Positions 1-5,799 of a stretch of 9,591 nucleotides of DNA are shown here, piece by piece (the first letter of the stretch is position 1; the number at the start of each line of letters is the position of its first letter). The notes beneath the pieces are model-generated. The model worked only from the letters and a program-made list of their open reading frames with translations. It was not told the origin of the DNA and did not search any database. The stretch comes from DASSWG01 sp035705295 (GTDB lineage: Bacteria > Bacteroidota > Bacteroidia > Flavobacteriales > Flavobacteriaceae). The stretch is from positions 1 to 9,591 of the forward strand of contig DASSWG010000113.1 in assembly GCA_035705295.1 (NCBI GenBank). Reading direction: 5' to 3'. The translations under genes were made by a program, and so were the position numbers.

Positions 1-320
1 TTTTGGATTTTTTGGGCTCGGGAACGGGCGACCACGAACATAAATTTTTTAAGATAAAGCATATATTGGAATTTCACCCCGAACTGAAATTTGTATTGCT
101 GGGCGACGATAGCCAGCGCGATGCCGATATTTACGAACGGATATGCAAAATTTTTTCCGAAAACATCACCGCCGTTTACATTCGCCAAACCAAATCTTTT
201 CCCAAAAAAAGCACTTCAATTTTGTTGAAAAACATTGGATCACTTGAAATCAGCACCTGTTATTTTAAAAAAAGCAGTGAGGCGATTGCACATTCCAAGA
301 GACACGGAATTATTCGATGA
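1..320 (+). CDS. App1-like phosphatase (DUF2183), C-terminal part, truncated by window edge
   Basis: Only the last ~105 codons are present; the frame is open through the left edge and ends with TGA at 318-320. The visible protein matches the second half of the App1 catalytic domain (DUF2183), a HAD-like phosphatase fold named after yeast phosphatidate phosphatase App1. Recognisable parts are an H-K-containing helix (HEHKFFKIKHIL), the F(V/P)LLGD strand-loop with two acidic positions (GDDSQRDADIY), and the following 'ITAVYIRQT' strand, which in relatives is usually an 'I.YIRDV' motif. The N-terminal DxDxT nucleophile motif would lie outside the window and cannot be checked. The substrate in bacteria is unknown; a lipid or other phosphomonoester is inferred from the family name only. 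The TTG at position 3 is an internal Leu codon, not a start. The gene is followed by a ~210 bp gap, so it probably belongs to a different transcription unit from the kinase downstream. Confidence 0.75.
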   Translation, partial: LDFLGSGTGDHEHKFFKIKHILEFHPELKFVLLGDDSQRDADIYERICKIFSENITAVYIRQTKSFPKKSTSILLKNIGSLEISTCYFKKSSEAIAHSKRHGIIR

Positions 321-380
321 ATCCTCTTTCTTTCAATTTCGCAAGTGTTAATTGATTTTTCACTTTTCCGTTGAATGAAA

Positions 381-452
381 CCAGTGCATGAATTTCACAC
401 TGGGTGTGTCGGAATAGTTGGATTAAAAATCAATAAAGGCAATTCACACCCA
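381..452. promoter_or_regulatory. Nested inverted repeats in the leader of the kinase operon
   Basis: Two perfect inverted repeats are visible. CCAGTG (381-386) pairs with CACTGG (398-403) across an 11-nt loop, and TGGGTGTG (401-408) pairs with CACACCCA (445-452) across 36 nt. They share bases 401-403, so the two stems are mutually exclusive. The first could form an end structure for the upstream App1-like gene, but neither is followed by a T tract, so a terminator is not supported. A role as operator or RNA structure is inference. Apart from this and the hairpin at 484-512, I see no gene between 321 and 530. Confidence 0.3.
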
Positions 453-477
453 AAAAACAACAATTCGGCCGGTTTTG

Positions 478-512
478 TTTGAACACAATCGCCAAAATGG
501 GCGATCTTTGTG
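478..512 (+). promoter_or_regulatory. Candidate promoter and overlapping hairpin before the histidine kinase
   Basis: TTTG (478-481) lies 21 nt before GATCTTTG (503-510). This resembles the Bacteroidetes sigma-A promoter pattern TTTG / TAnnTTTG with one mismatch. A transcript would start about 517, leaving a short leader before the ATG at 531. Overlapping it is an inverted repeat: CACAATCGCC (484-493), loop AAAATG, then GGCGAT (500-505), a 3-nt bulge and TGTG (509-512). The overlap of a dyad with the -7 element would suit an operator, but no regulator can be named. Confidence 0.3.
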
Positions 513-530
513 ATGTTTGAAGCGATAATT

Positions 531-1880
531 ATGAAAACATTTACAAAAAGTACCTGGTCTATTTTGGGCGTTTCTTTGCTCATCACGGTCTTCATCGTGC
601 TATTGGGCTTTGTCTTTTCGGGTTTCGACACCAACGAACTGTTCGATTTGAAAAGTCTGGGAATTACGTTTTTGTATGTGTTCACACTGACATTGGTGAA
701 CAGCTTGTTCTACGAATTCACCGACAAAAAACTCGACTGGAGCACCCAAGCAAAAAAACGCTTGATCATAGGAATTGTTGGTTCCATTGTGATCACCATG
801 CTCGCCTATTTCTGTTGTCGTTTGCTACAGTTGGTCGTCATTGAACAAAAATTTTCCGTTTCCGAATTTTTGGAACAAGAAAAAGCGGGAAACTACTTTT
901 TCACGTTTTTGCTCGTTGTCATTATCTCCTTGTTCATTCATGTGTTTTATTTTTTCAAGGTCATTCAGGAAAACAAAGTGAAAGAACAAAAAATTATTGC
1001 CGGCACGGCTTCGGCAAAATTCGACGCGCTGAAAAACCAATTGGACCCCCATTTTTTGTTCAACAGTCTGAACGTGCTGACTTCCTTGATAGACGAAAAC
1101 CCCGAATCGGCCCAAAAATTCACCACTTCGCTTTCCAAAGTTTACCGCTATGTGTTGGAACAAAAAAGCAAGGAACTGGTTTCGGTGGAGGAAGAGTTGG
1201 ATTTTGCCAAGGTGTACATTGGTTTGTTGAAAATGCGCTTTGAAAACAGCATCCGCTTCGAAATTCCAAACTCCATCACCAATCCGGAAGCCAAAATTGT
1301 TTCGCTTTCCCTGCAATTGTTGTTGGAAAACGCCGTGAAGCACAACCGCATTTCCGAAGAAAACCCGTTGGTGATCCGAATTTATGAAGATGACGGAAAT
1401 TTAACAGTGACCAATAACCTGCAACCCAAAAAAACGCTGAACAAAAGCAGCGGAATCGGTTTGTCGAACATACAAATGCGCTACGGATTGTTGACTTCCA
1501 GAAAAGTGACCCTACACAAAAACGAAAAAGCATTTACGGTTTGTTTGCCAATGCTCACCAAAAAAATCGCAATCGTGCAAGAACCCAAATCAAAAACCAT
1601 GGAAAATATAGAATATCAAAAAATGAAACGCGCCAAAGAAAAAGTAGATAAAATCAAAGGATTTTACGGGAACCTGACTTCCTACGTCATTATTGTTCCG
1701 TTTTTGGCTTTTGTGAACTATTTTAGCAACGGCTTCGATTTTCCGTGGTTTTTGTTCCCAATGATCGGATGGGGGATTGGAGTGCTTTTCCATTACATGG
1801 ACACTTTTGGCCACAACCTGTTTCTTGGGAAAAACTGGGAAGAACGGAAAATCAAGGAGTTTATGGATAAAAATCATTAG
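531..1880 (+). CDS. LytS-type sensor histidine kinase with C-terminal 2TM domain
   Basis: A 449-aa membrane sensor kinase of the His_kinase (PF06580, LytS/YpdA) class. Four hydrophobic segments (about residues 9-30, 43-61, 77-101 and 122-143) come first. They are followed by a helical linker and the phospho-acceptor motif around His174 (NQLDPHFLFNSL). The ATPase N-box is LLLENAVKH (about 263-271) and the G-box is SGIGLSN (about 307-313). Most proteins of this class end soon after the ATPase domain; here a 2TM domain (PF13239) follows at about 362-446, with RAKEKV, FLAFVNYFSN, GWGIG and KNWEERKIKEFM. That segment is about half identical, by eye, to the protein encoded next door. Start choice: the frame also has GTG at 510 and ATG at 513, but ATG 531 gives a clean signal-anchor N-terminus and fits the candidate promoter. 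It probably phosphorylates the LytTR regulator at 2445-3194. The signal is unknown. Confidence 0.88.
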   Translation: MKTFTKSTWSILGVSLLITVFIVLLGFVFSGFDTNELFDLKSLGITFLYVFTLTLVNSLFYEFTDKKLDWSTQAKKRLIIGIVGSIVITMLAYFCCRLLQLVVIEQKFSVSEFLEQEKAGNYFFTFLLVVIISLFIHVFYFFKVIQENKVKEQKIIAGTASAKFDALKNQLDPHFLFNSLNVLTSLIDENPESAQKFTTSLSKVYRYVLEQKSKELVSVEEELDFAKVYIGLLKMRFENSIRFEIPNSITNPEAKIVSLSLQLLLENAVKHNRISEENPLVIRIYEDDGNLTVTNNLQPKKTLNKSSGIGLSNIQMRYGLLTSRKVTLHKNEKAFTVCLPMLTKKIAIVQEPKSKTMENIEYQKMKRAKEKVDKIKGFYGNLTSYVIIVPFLAFVNYFSNGFDFPWFLFPMIGWGIGVLFHYMDTFGHNLFLGKNWEERKIKEFMDKNH

Positions 1881-1885
1881 TGTCC

Positions 1886-1938
1886 AGAGAAAAGACATAA
1901 GACCCCCGAATTCTCGGGGCTGAAAGACTTAAGACAAA
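1886..1938. repeat. AGACNNA-type heptamer repeat with a GC-rich hairpin
   Basis: Starting five bases after the kinase stop codon are three in-phase heptamers (1886-1906) of the AGAC-rich type, for example AGACATA. A second pair, AGACTTA and AGACAAA, lies at 1925-1938. Between them is a perfect 6-bp hairpin, CCCCGA (1904-1909), loop ATTC, TCGGGG (1914-1919). No T run follows, so an intrinsic terminator is weakly supported. The two halves are not in the same 7-nt phase, as if the hairpin interrupted the array. Confidence 0.5.
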
Positions 1939-1953
1939 GTAATAGGGTTAACT

Positions 1954-1989
1954 AATTGATAATCAATTGTATTAAATCAAACTTGATTT
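1954..1989. promoter_or_regulatory. Double palindrome upstream of the 2TM gene, possible operator
   Basis: Two perfect inverted repeats lie five bases apart. AATTGAT (1954-1960), one central A and ATCAATT (1962-1968) form the first. AAATCAA (1974-1980), AC and TTGATTT (1983-1989) form the second. Together they place four copies of the pentamer TTGAT/ATCAA in 36 bp, in the order forward, reverse, reverse, forward. They sit about 40-75 bp before the start of the 2TM gene, a suitable place for a regulator to control the distal part of the operon. The binding protein is unknown. The sequence is AT-rich, so chance palindromes are possible. Confidence 0.35.
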
Positions 1990-2027
1990 TATGAAAATTA
2001 GCGCTTAACAATTTAAAACAGCCAATT

Positions 2028-2345
2028 ATGGAAATGAACAACGAACGAAAATACCAACGTGCAAAAGAACACGTCGAAGAGCTAAAGAAATTTTACAACC
2101 ATTTGCTCAGCTACATCTTTGTAATCGGCTTTTTGGCGGGCGTGAACTATTACAGTAACCAATGGGAATATGCCTGGTTTTTGTGGGCCGCCTTCGGTTG
2201 GGGCATTGGTTTGGCCTTTCACGCTGCAAAAGCCTATGAAATCAACCCAATGTTCGACAAAAATTGGGAAGATCGAAAAATCAAGGAATACATGGAAAAA
2301 GAAGAATACAAAGGGCAAGAAAAAGAACAACAACGTTGGGAGTAA
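2028..2345 (+). CDS. 2TM domain protein
   Basis: A 105-aa protein that is essentially a single 2TM domain (PF13239): an amphipathic charged start (about 5-22), a first membrane segment (about 25-42, ending GVNYYSN), a second (about 48-66, with WFLWAAFGWGIG and an H at 65), then KNWEDRKIKEYMEK and a highly charged Lys/Glu/Gln tail. It lines up without gaps with the C-terminal domain of the kinase upstream, with roughly half of the positions identical by my count, so the two are paralogous. Small 2TM proteins are commonly found next to LytS/LytTR pairs in flavobacteria. The biochemical role is not known; an accessory membrane partner of the kinase is inference. ATG 2028 is preferred; a second in-frame ATG lies two codons on at 2034. 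There is a 147-bp gap after the kinase and a 99-bp gap before the regulator, both holding repeats. Confidence 0.85.
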   Translation: MEMNNERKYQRAKEHVEELKKFYNHLLSYIFVIGFLAGVNYYSNQWEYAWFLWAAFGWGIGLAFHAAKAYEINPMFDKNWEDRKIKEYMEKEEYKGQEKEQQRWE

Positions 2346-2427
2346 ATCGGTTAATTGGGGAGCGGTTAATTGGGCGGGAAAAACAGAAGGCGGAAGACCG
2401 ATGACGGAAGACGGAATTTCGGAATTT
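2346..2427. repeat. Two short repeat families (ATCGGTT/AATTGGG and CGGAAGA)
   Basis: Directly after the 2TM stop codon, ATCGGTTAATTGGG (2346-2359) is followed by a second CGGTTAATTGGG (2363-2374). Then come four units in 7-nt phase from 2391: CGGAAGA, CCGATGA, CGGAAGA and CGGAATT. The stretch ends with CGGAATTT twice in tandem (2412-2427). The 14-mer at 2346-2359 occurs again, identically, at 9407-9420 after menE. The region is open in the frame of the regulator, which makes that gene look 25 codons longer than it probably is. Confidence 0.6.
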
Positions 2428-2444
2428 TTAAACATAAAACATTA

Positions 2445-3194
2445 ATGGGCGTAATTATAATTGAAGACGAAAAACCATCGGCACGTCGCTTGCAGCGCAT
2501 GGTCGAGAAACAGGGATTTTCGGTTTTGCAAATGTTGCATTCCGTTAAAGAAGCGGTGAATTGGTTCAAAAACAACCCGCACCCGGAATTGATTTTTTTG
2601 GACGTACAGTTGGGCGATGGGCTTTCATTCGAAATTTTTGAGCAAATCGATTTGAAAAGCGCCATTATCTTCACCACGGCCTATGACGAATATGCGTTAC
2701 GGGCCTTCAAACTGAATAGCGTCGATTATTTGTTGAAACCTATAGATGAAAGGGAATTGGAAAACGCCCTGAAAAAGTACAACACCCAATTGTTGAAAAC
2801 CCCAATCGATCTGTCCCAGCTTCATCGTTTTTTAACAGGGGAAAATCCCGAAAATCAGCACAAAACAAGGTTTAGCGTAAAAGTGGGGCACCACTTGAAA
2901 TTTTTCACCACCGACGAAATCGAATGTTTTTTCAGCGAAAACAAAGGAACTTATTTGCACACGGTTTCCAACCGCAATTATTTGTTGGAAACCACGTTGG
3001 AAAATTTGGAAAACGAACTTTCGCCCGAAGAATTTTTCCGTGTGAACCGCACTTTTTTTGTAAACCTAAATGCGATCCAAGACATTATTGGTTATTCCAA
3101 CAGTCGGTTTAAAATCAAACTCAACAATTTCAACGAACACGAAATCATCGTCAGCCGCGAACGCGCAAAAGCTTTTAAAAAATGGTTGGGGTGA
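2445..3194 (+). CDS. LytTR-family response regulator
   Basis: A 249-aa two-component regulator. Residues 1-115 form a receiver domain with acidic E7/D8, phospho-acceptor Asp53 (IFLDVQLGDG), Thr77/Thr78 and the YDEYALRAF / VDYLLKP signature with Lys98. Residues about 140-249 form a LytTR DNA-binding domain (FSVKVGHHLKFF, 'ECFFSENKGTYLHT', 'EFFRVNRTFFVNLNAI', 'IIVSRERAKAFKKWLG'). This is the domain order of the AlgR/AgrA/LytR type and pairs naturally with the LytS-type kinase upstream. The frame is open back to 2370, but those codons come from the repeat region. ATG 2445 starts exactly at the conserved receiver beginning (MGVIIIEDEKPS), so I use it. Target genes cannot be deduced from the window. 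Confidence 0.92.
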   Translation: MGVIIIEDEKPSARRLQRMVEKQGFSVLQMLHSVKEAVNWFKNNPHPELIFLDVQLGDGLSFEIFEQIDLKSAIIFTTAYDEYALRAFKLNSVDYLLKPIDERELENALKKYNTQLLKTPIDLSQLHRFLTGENPENQHKTRFSVKVGHHLKFFTTDEIECFFSENKGTYLHTVSNRNYLLETTLENLENELSPEEFFRVNRTFFVNLNAIQDIIGYSNSRFKIKLNNFNEHEIIVSRERAKAFKKWLG

Positions 3195-3241
3195 AAAATC
3201 AATTTTGAATTCATAATTAAGAATTCAGAATTAAGAATAGG
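3193..3241. repeat. GAATTNA-type heptamer array between convergent genes
   Basis: Read in 7-nt phase from 3193, the gap contains seven consecutive units. The central ones are GAATTCA (3207-3213), TAATTAA, GAATTCA (3221-3227) and GAATTAA (3228-3234). The array starts inside the TGA of the regulator and runs past the TAA of the opposite-strand gene (3231-3233). Array DNA therefore carries the stop codons of both convergent genes. Confidence 0.55.
3203..3230 (-). terminator. Probable terminator between the convergent genes
   Basis: TTTTGAATTC (3203-3212) can pair with GAATTCAGAA (3221-3230) around an 8-nt loop. The stem is 10 bp with one G-U wobble and fits exactly between the two stop codons. 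On the - strand the stem is followed by a T-rich run (TTGATTTTT), so termination of the HsdR_N-like gene is the better supported direction. The stem is AT-rich, hence modest confidence. It is built from the heptamer units themselves. Confidence 0.4.
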
Positions 3242-3674
3242 CCGGTAACTCCTTCAAAAACCGGTATTTTTTAGCTTCGTAGTCCAATTGGCAGAAATAA
3301 TGTTGCAAGCCGTTGGTGACCATCAAATATTCCGCGTTCAGGGTTAAATTATAGCGTGCAATTTGGTCAAAAACTTCTTGGGTGATTTTGATTTTCGGTG
3401 CTTTGCATTCCACGATCAACCGAATCGTTCCGTCGGAATTATAGCCCACCACATCGTAGCGTTTGGTCAAGCCGTTGATCAATAATTTCTTTTCCACGTT
3501 CAGCAATTGTTCGGGATATTTTTTTTCCCGCATCAAAAAAAACACCGTGTGTTGGCGCACCCATTCTTCGGGGCTGAGCAAAATAAACTTTTTCCGCAGC
3601 ACATCAAAAATGGCTGTTTTATTTTCGCTATTTTTGAAGCGGAAACGATATTCGGGAAAATTCAGTGGCTGCAT
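3231..3674 (-). CDS. Small HsdR N-terminal domain protein (PD-(D/E)xK nuclease-like)
   Basis: A 147-aa protein matching the type I restriction enzyme R-subunit N-terminal domain (HSDR_N family) alone, without helicase or specificity parts. The nuclease-like core is visible: Glu61 (NVEKKL), Asp74 (KRYDVV), the E-x-K pair Glu89/Lys91 (IVECKAP) and the QxxxY motif Gln104-Tyr108 (DQIARY) typical of type I R subunits. The catalytic residues look intact, so DNA cleavage or binding is possible, but activity of this short family is not known to me. The frame is open up to 3767, yet the family start is MQPLNFPEYRFRF at 3674; the extra 31 codons upstream look like leader sequence. From 3674 there are 96 bp to the divergent holA start, probably a shared promoter region. 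No hsdM or hsdS lies nearby, so this is not a restriction-modification locus. The conserved arrangement with holA, from memory of flavobacterial genomes, suggests a housekeeping or DNA-repair link (inference). Confidence 0.82.
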   Translation of the reverse strand: MQPLNFPEYRFRFKNSENKTAIFDVLRKKFILLSPEEWVRQHTVFFLMREKKYPEQLLNVEKKLLINGLTKRYDVVGYNSDGTIRLIVECKAPKIKITQEVFDQIARYNLTLNAEYLMVTNGLQHYFCQLDYEAKKYRFLKELPAYS

Positions 3675-3770
3675 AGGGTTTCCAAAGTAAACAAAAAATT
3701 GGGAACGGAATTCGATCTGTCGCGGTTTTTTTAAATCCAATTTCCGCTCGAAAAAACCAACGACCACAAA

Positions 3771-4775
3771 ATGGACGAAGTAAAAAAAATCTTGAACGAT
3801 ATTAAGGCAAAAAAGATCGCCCCCATTTATTTTTTAATGGGCGAAGAAGCCTACAACATCGATTTGATTTCGGAATACATTGAACAAAATTTGCTTACGG
3901 AAGAAGAAAAAGGCTTCAACCAGCAACTTTTGTACGGCCTGGATGTGAGCATTGACCAAATTGTGGGCAGCGCGAAACGCTATCCGATGATGGCCGAACG
4001 CCAAGTGCTCATCGTAAAAGAAGCCCAACATTTGTCGCGCACGATCGAGCAGTTGACGGCTTATGCGGAAAATCCGCAACCCACGACGGTGTTGGTGGTT
4101 TGCTATAAATACAAAACCATTGACAAACGCAAAAAGCTGTACAAAACCCTTAAAAAAACGGGAATTGTTTTTGAAAGTAAACGCTTGTACGACAATCAAA
4201 TTCCGACCTGGATCAAAAATACGCTGAGCGGAAAAGGCTATTCCATTTCGCCCAAAGCCACGCAAATGTTGGTCGAATATTTGGGAACCGATTTGGGGAA
4301 AATCAACAACGAACTGGAGAAATTGCAATTGATATGCAAGCCCGAAACCCCGATCACGCCGGAATTGATCGAAGAAAATATTGGTATCAGCAAAGATTTC
4401 AACAATTTCGAACTGCGAAAAGCCGTGGGTGAACAAAATGTGGAAAAAGCGCACCGAATTGTCAATTATTTTGGGCAAAACCCGAAAGACAATCCAATGG
4501 TCGTCACTATCGGTTTGTTGTTTGGGTTTTATTCGCAGGTGCTGCAGTTCCATTCCTTGGCGGACAAATCGAAAGGAAATGTGGCTTCCACCTTAAAAAT
4601 AAACCCTTATTTTGTGGGCGACTACGTGACCGCTGCCAAAAACATTCCCATGAAAAAAGCCAGCCGAAACATCGCATTGCTCCGCGAAGCCGATATGAAA
4701 AGCAAAGGAGTAGGGGCGGTTTCGATTCCGCAAGGTGATTTGTTGAAAGAATTACTGGTGAAAATTATGAATTGA
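3771..4775 (+). CDS. holA: DNA polymerase III delta subunit
   Basis: A 334-aa protein of usual length for HolA, the clamp-loader subunit that opens the beta sliding clamp. It begins with the N-terminal fold 'IAPIYFLMGEEAYNIDLISEYI' (about 16-37). It has the characteristic RYPMMAERQVLIVKEA segment (about 70-85), the TTVLVVCYK strand (105-113) and the lid/collar helices with LGTDLGKINNELEKLQ (171-186), then a helical C-terminal collar (about 210-334). As in the family, there is no functional ATP-binding Walker A. ATG 3771 is the natural start; the upstream gene is divergent. The TGA stop (4773-4775) lies inside the first unit of a heptamer array. menA follows after 43 bp, so the two may be co-transcribed, although their functions are unrelated. 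Confidence 0.93.
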   Translation: MDEVKKILNDIKAKKIAPIYFLMGEEAYNIDLISEYIEQNLLTEEEKGFNQQLLYGLDVSIDQIVGSAKRYPMMAERQVLIVKEAQHLSRTIEQLTAYAENPQPTTVLVVCYKYKTIDKRKKLYKTLKKTGIVFESKRLYDNQIPTWIKNTLSGKGYSISPKATQMLVEYLGTDLGKINNELEKLQLICKPETPITPELIEENIGISKDFNNFELRKAVGEQNVEKAHRIVNYFGQNPKDNPMVVTIGLLFGFYSQVLQFHSLADKSKGNVASTLKINPYFVGDYVTAAKNIPMKKASRNIALLREADMKSKGVGAVSIPQGDLLKELLVKIMN

Positions 4776-4889
4776 ATATTTTATATTGAATAACGACTAT
4801 TGAATAACGAATAATGAAATGAACCGATCACCGATTTCCGATCACCGATCCCCGATCCCCGATCCCCGATCCCCGATCACCCAATCACC
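4771..4889. repeat. Composite 17-unit heptanucleotide array, holA stop to menA N-terminus
   Basis: Cutting the sequence every 7 nt from 4771 gives 17 consecutive related units. The first seven (4771-4819) alternate ATTGAAT with AACGANT-like units. The unit at 4820-4826 is a transition, TGAACCG. The next units (4827-4875) are ATCNCCG-like, four of them identical ATCCCCG (4848-4875). The last two are ATCACCC and AATCACC. Both sub-families keep a single phase across 119 bp. The array includes the holA stop codon and the only plausible menA ATG (4819). Confidence 0.75.
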
Positions 4890-5796
4890 AAGAACAAAGA
4901 TCCGCACTTGGATTTCCGCCGCGCGTTTGCGCACGCTTCCGCTTTCGGTTTCCGGTATTTTGGTCGGAACAGCTTTGGCCATCCAAGAAGGGTTTTTTAA
5001 TGCAATAATTTTTGCTTTTGCACTTTGTACAACATTGGGATTGCAAATCCTCTCCAATTTCGCAAATGATTATGGCGACGGCATCAAAGGAACGGACAAC
5101 GATGATCGCGCCGGGCCGATGCGCGCTTTGCAAAGCGGCATTATTTCCGACCGCGAAATGAAAAAAGCCATGATCATCACTGCTGTGTTGACCTTGATTT
5201 TTGCGCTGTTGTTGATTTATCATGCATTTGGAAGCGATAATTTTCTGCATTCTTTGCTGTTTTTTGTGTTGGGAATTTGTGCCATCGCCGCTGCCATAAA
5301 ATATACCGTCGGAAATTCCGCTTATGGTTATCGCGGTTTGGGCGATGTGTTCGTGTTCGTGTTTTTTGGTTTGGTGAGCGTGGTGGGCAGTTATTTTTTA
5401 TATGTGCATGCACTTAATTTTGAAGTATTCCTGCCGGCCATTGCCATCGGATTGTTGAGCACCGCCGTTTTAAATTTGAACAATATGCGTGACCAAACAG
5501 GCGATAAAAAAGCCGGAAAAAACACCTTGGTGGTGAAATTGGGAGCAAAAAGAGCCAAAAACTATCACTATTTTTTGATTTTGGGCGCCTTGGTTGCGTT
5601 GTTGCTATTTGCGATTTTTACTAAAACTTCCGGTTGGGGTTTGCTGTATTTTCTCGCTTTCGCGCCTTTGTTGTTGCATTTAAAAACCATTCATCGGAAC
5701 AAAATTCCAACCCAACTCGACCCCGAATTGAAAAAAGTTGCCTTGAGCACTTTTTTGTTGGCGGTGTTGTTTTTGATAACGGCTATTTATTTTTAA
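4819..5796 (+). CDS. menA: 1,4-dihydroxy-2-naphthoate polyprenyltransferase
   Basis: A 325-aa UbiA-superfamily membrane enzyme that attaches the polyprenyl chain to 1,4-dihydroxy-2-naphthoate, giving demethylmenaquinone. The family start 'WISAARLRTLPLSVSGILVG' is at 31-50. The first aspartate-rich motif is NDYGDGIKGTDNDD (83-96) and the second is NNMRDQTGD (221-229), the sites that bind Mg-prenyl diphosphate. About eight or nine hydrophobic segments follow the usual pattern. The first ~25 residues (rich in Ser, Pro, Asp, Arg: SPISDHRSPIPDPRSPI) are not part of the family; they are the translation of a heptanucleotide array. An in-frame TGA at 4801 and the absence of any other ATG/GTG/TTG before the conserved region make ATG 4819 the only ordinary start. 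An unusual start codon such as ATC or ATT after the repeat cannot be excluded. menC follows after 3 bp, so they are co-transcribed. Confidence 0.93.
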   Translation: MNRSPISDHRSPIPDPRSPITQSPRTKIRTWISAARLRTLPLSVSGILVGTALAIQEGFFNAIIFAFALCTTLGLQILSNFANDYGDGIKGTDNDDRAGPMRALQSGIISDREMKKAMIITAVLTLIFALLLIYHAFGSDNFLHSLLFFVLGICAIAAAIKYTVGNSAYGYRGLGDVFVFVFFGLVSVVGSYFLYVHALNFEVFLPAIAIGLLSTAVLNLNNMRDQTGDKKAGKNTLVVKLGAKRAKNYHYFLILGALVALLLFAIFTKTSGWGLLYFLAFAPLLLHLKTIHRNKIPTQLDPELKKVALSTFLLAVLFLITAIYF

Positions 5797-5799
5797 AAA

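Noticed and set aside
825..1343. Open frame on the - strand opposite the histidine kinase
   Set aside because: Shadow of the kinase core; no motif of its own.
2370..2444. Longer N-terminus of the LytTR regulator
   Set aside because: These codons lie in the heptamer region, and the receiver domain starts exactly at Met 2445.
3231..3674. Type I restriction-modification locus
   Set aside because: Only an HsdR N-terminal-like domain is present; no helicase part, hsdM or hsdS is seen.
3675..3767. Longer N-terminus of the HsdR_N-like protein, starting at 3767
   Set aside because: The family begins at MQPLNFPEYRF (3674), and the longer form would leave only 3 bp between divergent genes, with no room for promoters.
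3834..4553. Open frame on the - strand (239 codons) opposite holA
   Set aside because: Phe/Gln/His-rich translation typical of the complement of a Lys/Glu-rich gene; holA is clearly the real gene.
4824..4879. CRISPR-like array from the repeated CCGATC units
   Set aside because: Units are 7 nt and directly adjacent, without spacers; no cas genes nearby.
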